Shown here in pieces: positions 9,534 through 19,700 of a DNA stretch of 64,000 nt. Positions within the stretch are counted from its first letter, which is position 1; each line of letters starts with the position of its first letter. Source of the stretch: Rhizaria sp. SCN 62-66 (lineage: Eukaryota; Rhizaria, unplaced); contig MEDY01000094.1 of NCBI GenBank assembly GCA_001724265.1, positions 30,552-94,551 on the forward strand, read 5' to 3'. The position numbers and the translations under genes were made by a program. Below the pieces are notes generated by a model that was given only the letters and a program-made list of their open reading frames with translations, did no database searches and was not told the DNA's origin.

Positions 9534-11216
9534 ATGGCTTCCACGCAGAACCCGCACGAGGCGCTCCGCGCGCTGCAGGCGACGTACGTCGCTCAGGACC
9601 AGGCCCACGTCTTTGACCACGTTGACGTCGCCGCGCTCTCTGCTGAGGCCGCTGCTGACATGCACGACAAGCTCTCTTCGTTGGATTTGCCGTACCTTAA
9701 GACCAAGTTCGACGAGCTTTCGCAGCCCCTGCCCGCGATTGAGATCACTCCCTTCACCAACGGGCTCGACGCCACGTCTCTCTCTGCTGAGCGCCTCGCC
9801 GCGCTCCGCAAGGTCGGCCTCTCGCTCATCGCTGAGGGCGCTGTGGCTGTGATCCTCCTTGCTGGTGGCCAGGGCTCTCGCCTCGGCTCCGCGCTGCCCA
9901 AGGGCATGTTCCAGCCTGGGCTCCCCAGCGGCAAGCGCATCTTTGACTACCACGGCGAGCGTCTCCTGCGTCTCCGCGAGCTCGCACAGAGCACCTGTGG
10001 CGGCAGCGGCGCGGTCAAGCTCCCTTGGCTTGTCATGACGTCTCCGGCCACGCACGCCGAGACCGTGGGCTACTTCAACGCCGAGGTTGGTAGCGAGAAC
10101 GGTCCCACGTTCAAGTACCCTGCCGAGGAGCTCACGTTCTTCCAGCAGGGCGCGCTGCCCGCGCTCTCGTTCGACGGCAAGCTGTTGCTCTCCGCGCCTG
10201 GCGCGCCCGTGCTGGCGCCCAACGGCAACGGCGGTATCTACAAGGCGCTGCAGACCTCCGGGCTGATGGCCAAGCTCGCCGCGCAGGGCGTCAAGTACGT
10301 TCACATCATCGGCGTCGACAACCTGCTCGCCAAGCCCGCCGACCCGGCGATGCTGGGCTACGCCGCCGAGGGCGCGCTGGACGTTGTCAACAAGGTTGTC
10401 ACCAAGAATGCCCCCACGGAGCGCGTCGGCGTGATGGCGCTCAAGAACGGCCGCGCAGCCATCGTCGAGTACAGCGAGATCACGGAGCAGCAGAGCACGG
10501 CCACGGACGCCGCGACGGGCGGGCTGCTCTTTGGCGCCGCCAACATTGCCAGTCACCTCTACTCGACGGCGTTCCTACAGGAGGCCGTGCGCCGCGCTGA
10601 CGACCTGCCGTGGCACGTGGCGCGCAAGAAGGTCGCCACCTACACCCGCGACGCCGCGACCGGCGCTCTCACGGTCGTCGCGCCCGCGGCCGAAAATGGG
10701 ATCAAGATGGAGATGTTTATCTTCGACTGCTTCTCGTGGGCTGAGACCGCCAAGACGGGGTACTACACCGTGGCGCGCGAGGACGAGTTCGCGCCCATCA
10801 AGAACGCTCGCGTCGCGCCCGTCGCCAGCGCTGTCCTCGCGCGCGCCGGCGCCGTGCCCCGCAAGTGCCCCAAATCGGGCGCTGTGTTCGTGCGCGCGCG
10901 CGTGGAGGACGTCACGGGCGACTCGCCCGACTCCGCCGTGCTCATGCTCGGCGCCGCGCACGCGCGCCTGCTGGCCCGCGCCGGCGCCACAGTTGCCGAG
11001 GCTGAGGAGGCTGTCGCGGCGCCCGAGGACGCGAGTGCGGTGACGGTGGTCGTCCAGGCGACGGCTGAGGTATCTCCGCGCATTGCGTACGACGAGTACG
11101 ATGTTGAGAATGTGGCGGGCGTCTCTGGGAAGACCTTTGATGTGCCCGCTATCATCAGTGCCGCAATTAAAGCTCGTTTTGCTTTGATTCCGGACAATGC
11201 AGTGTGTGTTTGCTAA
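9534..11216 (+). CDS. UAP1: UDP-N-acetylglucosamine pyrophosphorylase
   Basis: A 560-residue single-exon protein. It joins UTP and GlcNAc-1-phosphate to make UDP-GlcNAc in the cytosol, the donor for N-glycans, GPI anchors and chitin. The nucleotide-binding signature LLAGGQGSRLG sits at residues 108-118 and is followed by PKG at 122-124. NGNGGIYKAL and the VDNLLAKPADP and APTERVGVM segments match the eukaryotic UAP1/AGX family closely. The family is usually 480-525 aa; the extra length is a slightly long N-terminus and an Ala-rich insert near the C-terminus. I chose ATG at 9534; the frame opens upstream only through non-ATG codons (TTG at 9489) that would add a hydrophobic leader not expected for a cytosolic enzyme. 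Stop is TAA. Confidence 0.96.
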   Translation: MASTQNPHEALRALQATYVAQDQAHVFDHVDVAALSAEAAADMHDKLSSLDLPYLKTKFDELSQPLPAIEITPFTNGLDATSLSAERLAALRKVGLSLIAEGAVAVILLAGGQGSRLGSALPKGMFQPGLPSGKRIFDYHGERLLRLRELAQSTCGGSGAVKLPWLVMTSPATHAETVGYFNAEVGSENGPTFKYPAEELTFFQQGALPALSFDGKLLLSAPGAPVLAPNGNGGIYKALQTSGLMAKLAAQGVKYVHIIGVDNLLAKPADPAMLGYAAEGALDVVNKVVTKNAPTERVGVMALKNGRAAIVEYSEITEQQSTATDAATGGLLFGAANIASHLYSTAFLQEAVRRADDLPWHVARKKVATYTRDAATGALTVVAPAAENGIKMEMFIFDCFSWAETAKTGYYTVAREDEFAPIKNARVAPVASAVLARAGAVPRKCPKSGAVFVRARVEDVTGDSPDSAVLMLGAAHARLLARAGATVAEAEEAVAAPEDASAVTVVVQATAEVSPRIAYDEYDVENVAGVSGKTFDVPAIISAAIKARFALIPDNAVCVC

Positions 11217-12139
11217 AACTAACGCTTCATATGTTCGGCTTGATATGGTACAGTGTAATAACAAACAATAACAACAATGCTACAAGGAGATCACTCAAGA
11301 CTATTCATCGGTGATGGCAAGTATGACGAGAGTTACTATCTGAAAAAACTACGAGTCGATACACCGGATGAATAAATAAATAAAAGATATATGATGAAAG
11401 TTATTCTCGTTTATTGAAAACATTTGAGTTTGAGACGAAGCTACTGGTATTGTTGAGTAGTCAGGCGAATGTTGCGACTTTGCACTGAAAATGATAGAAT
11501 TCGAACGATACTATAGTAAGACAAATAAGAACAAAGCGAACATGCGATATTGATAGGCTAAATCTAAACAGAATCTAAGTATGGTATGACAGGGAACAGT
11601 AGAAAAGAGGCACGATCTGTAAAACAGCGATTGTTGCAGTTTGTGTTTTGGAAGTCAGAATAGCACAAGACAAAACATCATGAGAAAGAAGAAACAAGAA
11701 ATGAAAAGTGAAACGGGGAAATATAGAAACTACGATAATGAAGAACGTAATGTAGCAGAAATGTGTACTCACGACGCAAACACATGGTCCGCTCTGGAAA
11801 GAATATCACCGTACAATGGAATTGACCATGCTCTAAGTGACTCTGAAGAGAACACACGCGCGAGTGATTGTCGCGGTGACAACAAGCAGTCTCTGTCATC
11901 AATAATGCACCACACAAACAAAACCTGAAACATCATCTCTGTAAAACACAGTCTACATGTTGGGAGACAGGTCATAAAAAAGAGGAAGTAGGACGATGCA
12001 GTGAGAATATATAAGCATTAGTCGGGTTACTGAGAAGAGACTGCGACTGATTGAGTCGAGAATTTTTTTAGTAAAAGAAAACAACAACAACATGAAACCG
12101 AACACAGTAAGATGAATAAAGGCCGTTGAACGTGCAGCT
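11217..12139. other. Convergent 3' intergenic region UAP1/cyclin
   Basis: AT-rich spacer between the 3' ends of UAP1 (+) and the cyclin gene (-). Small open frames on both strands have no ATG-supported family resemblance. Apart from the poly(A) signal candidate noted separately, nothing was recognised. Confidence 0.6.
11371..11376 (+). terminator. Candidate poly(A) signal AATAAA for UAP1
   Basis: AATAAA within a short aataaataaataaa run, about 155 nt after the UAP1 stop codon. Position fits, but the region is AT-rich, so a chance match is possible. Confidence 0.4.
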
Positions 12140-14724
12140 TTACATCATCGGCAGCCCCTCATGGTTGTTGTTCAGCTCGTCGCACAGCAACTCCGCAGTG
12201 AGATCAAACGGGGGCAGAAACCTGTCAACAATCGCATCATACGCGGGGCCCGCGTACTTGAGATAGAGCGCCTTCATGGGCGCCGGCGCGTCGTCGGTGG
12301 CCGTCTGCGTCGCGAGAAGGCCCTCGCCGACGCCGGGCTGCGGAGAGCCGAGGAACGGGTTCGCCAGGTTCGCGCCGAACCCCATGGCGCAGATGAGCAT
12401 GTGGTTCATCGACAGGATGCAACCCGAGAGCGTAGGCAGCGCGAAACGAGTGAGGTACGCCATCGCGCGCGGCCACGCCGTCTGCGACGCGTTGAGCACA
12501 GTGGAGCGCGGCAAGCGCTGCACCTGTATCGAGGTCTTGGCGCGAAAGTGCGATGTCAAGGGTCCTCGCTCAAGCACAGCGGCATCACGCAGGGCGTCCA
12601 GCTGTGCCAACGTGGTGCGGTGCGCGTGATGCGTGAGCAAGATGTAGCGGGTCAGGAACACGGCCGCAGCGGCGATCGCACTCGGGCGGTGGCCACTGTT
12701 GAGTAAGAGTAAAGCAAGAGAAAAGAAATGTAAGAGAAAGTGCACTCAAACAAAAAGTAAAAGGATGCAATCAAGAGAAACAATATGAAATATGAAGTCA
12801 GTTAAGTTTTAAATATTAAAAAAATGGCGACGTACATGTAAAGCGGCTCCTGAGCGGCGAGCTCAATGATGAACATCGCAATGTGCAGTCCGAGCCCAGT
12901 AACGTTGCCAGCACGCGCGTAGCGGTAGCAGAAGTCGAGCGCAGTGGGCAGCGTAAGACCGAAGTTAAGCGTGGTGAGCATCACTGTCTCCATGCGCAGC
13001 ACCTCGCTGCGCTCGTACGAGTTATCGGAGATGAAGACAAGCTGGTCGACGAGCGGCGGGTGGACGTCCTCGTACTTGGCCGCAATCAGCACCGCGGCGA
13101 CACCAACGAGCTGCAGCTTGGCGCGATGCACAGGCTCCTTGCTGAGCATACGGTCGACGTAATGGATCGCGAGGAACAGAGTCTGCGGCGCGAGTTGGTA
13201 CTCTTCGACCACCTCAACAAGCCAGTCGATCAGGATCGAGCGCATCGTGTGCGTGAGGTCGGTCTGCACGTTTTCGATGTAGTCCGGCCGCGGGCAGTTG
13301 GCCATCTCGGCGCGCACGAGCTGGAAGTAGATCTCGTCCTCGTAGTCCTCGCACGGATCACGCACACCGCCCATCATAGCGGGAGGCGCGTTCTGATTCT
13401 GAGCCTGCTGCGCATCAGCTTGCGCCTGCGCTTGCGTAGCAGCTTGTGCCTGTGCTTGTGCCTGCACTTGGGCTGCAGCATGAGCTTCAGCCTGCGCTTG
13501 AGCCTGGGCTTGTGCATGTGCCTGCTCATAGACCTGGGCAGCATCAGCAGCTTGCGTAGCGTGACTGACAATTCTCGCATCAGCATCATTGGTAATGTTA
13601 GTTGCATTGACCGCGGCCGCAGAGTCACTATCGGAAGTGTCGCTTGCCAATCCGCGCGTCGACGCTTGCCCGAATGACATGTTGGCATCGCCGGCGACTG
13701 TACTAGCCGGGGAAGCGCCGCCCCCAGTGGCAGCCGCTGAGACGCCAGTGAGGTCGTGGACATGCGAACGCGCCGAGCCGAGGTCGCGAGACGAGTTAGG
13801 GTCATTTAGGCCGTTGTTATGACCGTTAGCAGTCGCGATCATGCCAGAATTGGCACTCGAGGTCGACGCAGAGGAGGAACCAGGGAGCGAACCGGAGGCG
13901 GATGCAACGGTGAGCACGTAGCCGGTCGCTACGGAGTCAGTGGCAGAGGCCGGGGGTGGAACAGCCGGGCCAAACACGCTAGCGCCGGCATATTGTTGCG
14001 GCTGTTGAGCATAGTGATGATTGGCAGCGTTGTTGCTCGGAACACAGTCGCCGTAGACGGCCGACTCAGCCGTCATCGCGGTCAGCGTCGGGGGACGCTC
14101 GTCCGCCATCGGCAAGCCCGCGCTGGTGTCGGCCGCAGAAAGCGAGGCGTCAAGGGATGCATCATCACTCTCAGTGGCCGCAGCAGCAGCAGCGGCAGCA
14201 GCAACGGCGGCAAAGGAAGGGTGGTCGTTGCGATAGACTTGGTGTCCATGCGCCCGTGTTGCGACAGCATTGGGATAGCGAGGCGACTCATCAACCATGT
14301 CGGCGCCAGCAGAACCGTGGGTGGGCATAGCAGATAGGTCGAGCACCGCAGGAGCGCGAACGGGGGCCGCGACAGGACGCGAACTTCGGGTACGCGACCC
14401 TGCCCGCATTGCGGCGCCAGGGACGGCGTTGGGCGCAGCCATCAAGTTTACAACGGGGGCTGATGCGTTGGCGCTGACGGATGCGAAAGCTTGACGACGG
14501 TCTTGGGGGCGCGCGGACGCCTTGACAGGCTTGTCAACAGCGGAAGGCACAACAAACCCAGAAGTGACCGTGACGGAGTTCTCGGTTTGGTTAGCAAAGT
14601 GGGAACCAGTGGCGGCGTCCGCGTGGCCAGTCTGGGCACGGGTCCGAGTCACGACCGGGGTACGTCCTGAGCGGACGCCCGCTGACAGCGGCGCGGAACC
14701 GTTGGAGCCAGGAACTTGCGACAT
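12140..14724 (-). CDS. Mitotic (A/B-type) cyclin with long disordered N-terminus
   Basis: Two exons: 14724-12836 and 12695-12140, with a 140-nt intron (GTACGTC...CAACAG, phase 2). The spliced reading frame is exact: 814 aa, stop TAA. The first ~450 residues are low-complexity (Ala/Ser rich, with a long alternating Gln-Ala run encoded near 13390-13530). Then come the cyclin box signature MRSILIDWLVEVVEEYQ and KLQLVGVAAVLIAAKYEDV, and after the intron the second fold (IGHRPSAIAAAAVFL). The order and motifs are those of A/B cyclins that activate CDK1/CDK2 for S phase and mitosis. A canonical RxxL destruction box is not obvious; RRQAFASVSAN near residue 75 is a degenerate candidate. I chose ATG 14724; the frame upstream opens only from a TTG. 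Cyclin A versus B cannot be settled from motifs alone. Confidence 0.9.
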
Positions 14725-16772
14725 GGGCAACGGAGGATAGTCCAGAAAGGACAAAGGCAGTAAAGAAGCGTACGAGAACGATAGTCAAGATGCCGTGGAC
14801 GAGGGGGGCCTGAAGGAGAGGCACAAGTAGGCAAAAGACAAGATAGATGGTAAGTGTCAAAGATATATAACAACGTTTTGTGAAAATGTTAATTCTAATT
14901 GGCAGGGGCAAAAGTGACCAGGGGCAAAACACTCATTGAACCACTCAGGAATTTGAATCTAGAAACAGAGGGGCTTGCGCGCAAATTCATGCAACCCCGA
15001 GGCATAATTGCTCAGCTACCACTGTCATAAAGCGAGATAGGATATCTAACCATGCCAAACACAGCTCCCAACTCAATTAAATAGCTTTGTAGAGTTAAAG
15101 CTTAATATGAAGCAAGATCCGAGTAGCAGCAGAACAGGATGAGTTCTGTCGAGCAGATGGCCCAGGGCAAAGATCACACTGCAAAATTGTCACAGCTACA
15201 GCGAACATCACAGTCACTTTGCAGAAGAGTTAATGAAATAAAGTAGTAGATTTTAGAACAAAGTGATCTCGCAAAAAGGATCTAGTCGCTTTGACAGCAC
15301 CTATATTGCACAAGAAGCATTGCCAATCAGGCTCAATTTTGAAAATTGGGGCGGCTTACTTTCCGAGACAAGGGCGCCATGTGACCCCAATAAAGCATCA
15401 AAACAGCAAATTTGATAAGCTTTCTCATTTTCTTTTGTACTGAAATTCAATTATCATATAGCCCACGTACATTTATTTAACGTCGTAGTAATTTCAATAA
15501 CATGAAAGATTGTTCCAGAGCATACAACAAGAAAATATAAAACGGCCACCAAAGTATATTTGAGCACATATCACTATCGCAGCCAGCCTAAACATCGTAT
15601 GTACATGCTAAAATTACCACATACTATGGGTCTCAAATGTCTTCATAACATACTAAAATGTTAACTGTACTGGATTCGACTAACCCTGAATAAAAGTGCT
15701 GTTCATGTCTAGATGTACATTAGAACAGTAAAACAATCAAGCATATATCGCGCATATGAAGAGACTGAACAGAGGCGCTAATGCCACCATATAAAGACAT
15801 GCATAGGACATGTCATACTCAAAGGACAGAAAAACGCAGGAACGCTAACCCCAATCAGCATTGCTGGGAAGTAACAAAAGAGCTTGGCGCGAATCTAGAC
15901 AACACGCCTGACCCTGGATAGTTCAATGCATACTGCCGTATTCCAAGTAAAATAAAACATATAGTATAATATAGATTCAGAGTTGCACTATACCGAAGTG
16001 CAATGGATTCCAATTGATGATATGGTTCAGGTCACCTTCGACATTGCTGAAGGCGGTGGATGTGAGCTGCAGCGTCCCGAGAGGCTGACTGCCCGCCAAC
16101 GGTCGAAGTTAAGCCGCAGCGAGCCGTTGAGTATAGCTCTGAGCGAGCATATCAGTCCTCGGCAACGTCGCTGAAGCAGTGGACGAGAAATTAACACCTG
16201 CTGTACATGGCCGAGGCGTTATGCTACCAGGGCAAAGGCCTGGCGCGGCGAGTTGACGATTGTATATTTTGATAGAAACGAGCTCCCATCGGGCCCGACC
16301 CGCATTCGCTGCAAGGCGGGAGACTCCCCATAGACAGCATATGGTGCCATCTATGCGTTTTGCGCTGTAATAAGACTGTTTTGTATAACTAGTTACCGAT
16401 CTGCTATTTCTTAAGCACATAGCACATACGCTATTCTCCGCTGTATACCGCTCCAAACTACACCGTTTCTTTTCGACCCGTTGCTTTCCCCCCAAACCCC
16501 ACATCGTCTGGCCTCGTCAGCTAACAGCGCTCTAAACTCACCCCTGATTCGTTCTAAGTGCAGCTTGTCGGTTTAAACCGCTTTGTCCTAGTTTAACACA
16601 CGAATTTCCGCAGTGCTGTGGATTTTTGTGTTGTTCGCCCACATTCCCAGTGCGCTGCCGTCCGGCGCGCTTCCTGGCTGCATAGACTCATTTAGAGCCG
16701 TTTAACCGTTCTCCAAACACCGCAGAACGCGTTTTGCTCTCAGCTCTATTCACTAAGCCAACCCCGGCTTAA
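14725..16772. promoter_or_regulatory. 2-kb divergent spacer cyclin/MYB
   Basis: Gene-free, mostly AT-rich DNA between the divergent starts of the cyclin and the MYB gene; both promoters must lie here. A short direct repeat (ggggcaaaa, near 14904 and 14921) was seen. The stretch 16040-16320 is more GC-rich but has no recognisable protein or RNA gene. A tRNA-like 5' arm near 15001 does not fold into a cloverleaf. Confidence 0.55.
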
Positions 16773-19700
16773 ATGAGTTCAGGCAACCCCGCCGGGAACT
16801 CCGGCCTTGGTCCGCTCAGCCCTTCAGCCATCATGTCTTCAACGGATAAGATGCTCGGTCACCTGCCGCTGACGAGCCCGACGTCCAATCCGCCCGCAAG
16901 TTCCGCATCGAGCGTGGTTTCAGGTGTCAGCTCTACGCCCATGCTGAGCTACTCCTCCATGGGTGCCCCACAGGCCTCCGGTTCCGCCGCGCTGTCAGGC
17001 GCCAGCACGGCCTCCGGCTCGCTGACCTCGCTGCTCGGCGTCACAACGTCTGGCGCCAACAGTAACGGCAACGGCACTGCGACGGGCGCCAACACGCCGC
17101 GCCGCGCCGCCGCCGCTGCTGCCGCGACCTCTGCAGCTAATGCTATCAGTGGCCTTCCGCAGCCGGGTTCGTCTACTGCAGCCTCGATCGGTGCCTCACT
17201 TGGTCCGTTCCCTCACACACAGTCGCACACCGCTGGCTCGATCGCAGGCTCGACCTCGGCGGCGCAGGTCTCCGCCGCCGCCGCTGCTGCTGCTGCTGCA
17301 GTGTCCTCTTCCGCGCTTGCCGCGCCATCTTCCGTCGCGTCTGCGTACCCACGGCTGTCCTCGGCTCTCCCGGTCACCAGCGGCGTTGCGCACCACCACA
17401 ACGCGCACAGCAACCACGCGCACACGCACGACTCGCTGCCCGCGTCGGCACTCATCACCCCGGCAACAGGGCTGCACAAGGGCGGCGCCATCGCGCGCGG
17501 CAACGCGACCGTGCGCAAAGGGCTGGCGGCCAGCTTCGCGCACAGCACAGGCACCACGCCTGGCTACGGGCGCCACATGTCGGTCAATACCAGCACACCC
17601 GGCCTGGGCTCCTCGCTGCTCACGCCCACCGCGTCGGGCTCCAGCTCCGGCCTCGGCCACAGCCACGGCCACGGCCATTCGACGCTGTCGCAGCTCGTCA
17701 GCGCCGTTGGCGTCACCCCGGCTCCTGTGCGCGGTGCCGCCTCTGGCGCCGGCCCCGGCTCCGTCTCGGGTGTCAGCGCCGCCGCGGCCACGGGTATGGG
17801 CGCCGGCCCCGTCGCGCCCAACTCGGCCTCGGCTCTCGGCTCCGCGGGCGCGCTGCGGCCTGCTGGGCTGGGCGGGCTCTCGGGCGTCAACCTCAACGCC
17901 GCCATCGGCGGGCTCGGGGCCACGCCCAACGCCGCCGCTTCCACGGGCGCCAGCAACGGCAACAGCAACGGCGCCGCGGGGCTTGTGGGCGGGTACGGGG
18001 GCATCCCCGGCGTCTCGGGTGCCGTCATCGCGGCCGCTGCGGCTGCTGCTGCTGCGGCTGCCGCTGCGAGCGCAGCCTCCTCGGGCTCCTTGAACGCCGG
18101 GCTCGGGCAAGTGCTAGGAGACATGGCGGCGACCGGCTCGGCCGCCGCTGCTGCTGCCACAAACGCCGCTGCCTCTGCCACAACTGCTGCGCCATCAGCG
18201 ACGACGGGACATGCGAGTAAGCGTAAGCCCGCAGCGACGGCGCGCGGGCGCAAGAGCAAGGGCGGCGCGGGCACGGGCGGCGCAGGCGCGGGGGATGACG
18301 GGGCTGGAGACGGCGCTGACGATGCCACTGAAGTGGGTGCAGCGACCGCCGCCGCTACTGCTGCCGCTGCGGGCTTTAACCCGGCCGCGCCCGTCGGGGC
18401 TCCTCGCATGCTTAGCAACTCAACGAACAGTGCCGCTACGTCGGTTGCCGGTGACGACGGGAGCAACAATAACAGCGACGAAGATGATGAAGAAAAGAGA
18501 AACAACGACGTCCGCGGGCGCTGGACGGCGGAGGAGGACGAAGAGCTCCGCCGCGCCGTCTCCCGCTTCAGCTCCAAGAACTGGAAGTCGATTGCGCAGG
18601 CCGCGTTCGGCGCCACCAAGTCCGATGTGCAGTGTCTGCACCGCTGGCAAAAGGTGCTCAAGCCGGGCCTAGTCAAGGGTGCGTGGACCGACGAAGAGGA
18701 CCAGGTGCTCGCAGACATGGTAGCCCGCTACGGACTCAAGAACTGGACCGTGGTGGCCGCGCAGCTCAACGGGCGCCTTGGCAAGCAATGCCGCGAGCGC
18801 TGGGTGAACCACCTAGACCCCGCGATCCGCCGCGACCCGTGGACTGACGCCGAGGACGAGTACATCATCCGGGCCCAGAAGGAGCTCGGCAACAAGTGGG
18901 CGCTCATGATGGCGCAGCTCCCCGGCCGTCCCGATAACGCGATCAAGAACCGGTGGAACTCGACGCTGTCAAAGCGCGTCCAGGACATGGCCAATGGGAC
19001 CTACGTGCCCCCTTCAGCGCCAGCAATCAATGCCGCCAGCTCCGCGTCTGCCGGACTCCCGGCGATCACCGGCCCTGGTGTGGCCGCACCGTCGTCTTCC
19101 GCCGCCTCGGGCGCTGCTTCTGGCGCTGCGCCTGCGCTTGCGTCCGCGTCCGCCGTTGCTGCCGCCGCCGCTGCTGCTGCTGCTGCTGCTGCTGCATCAG
19201 GAGGCGCTGCCGCAATGGCCACTAACGCTATGGTTGCTAATGCGGCCAAGGCTGCGGCCGACGCCGATCTGGCGACCCGGAACGCCGGCGCGATCGGTGC
19301 CCGCAGCGCCGCCGTGCTGGCTGCGGTCTCCGCACAGCCCAGCCCCGCCGCGCGCCGCCCCGCGGCCCGCTCCGCGCGTGGCAAGGCCGCGCTGGCCGCC
19401 ACTTCGGCCGCAATCGCCGCCTCAGTTCCGGGCATCGGTGCCACCGCTGGCGCGAAGCCCCCCCCGGCTGTGATGACCCCTGCGGGTGCAGCCGCCGCTG
19501 CCGCCGCAGCCGCCGTGGCTGCCTCGCTAGGGCGTCGGAGCTCGAGCCGTCGCGGCACTCTGGCCTCCGAGGCCGACTCTGCCGCCGCGGCCGCCGCTGC
19601 TGAGGCCGAGAACGTCGCTGCCGCGCTCGGGGGCGCCTCGATGCTACAGACCGCTGCCGGGCGCGCGGGGCCCTCGCGCCGCAACCCCGCCTCGGCCGCA

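Noticed and set aside
15001-15060. tRNA-like stretch (ggcataattgctcagct...atgcc)
   Set aside because: Five acceptor base pairs are possible, but no D, anticodon or T stem-loop can be drawn and no B box is present.
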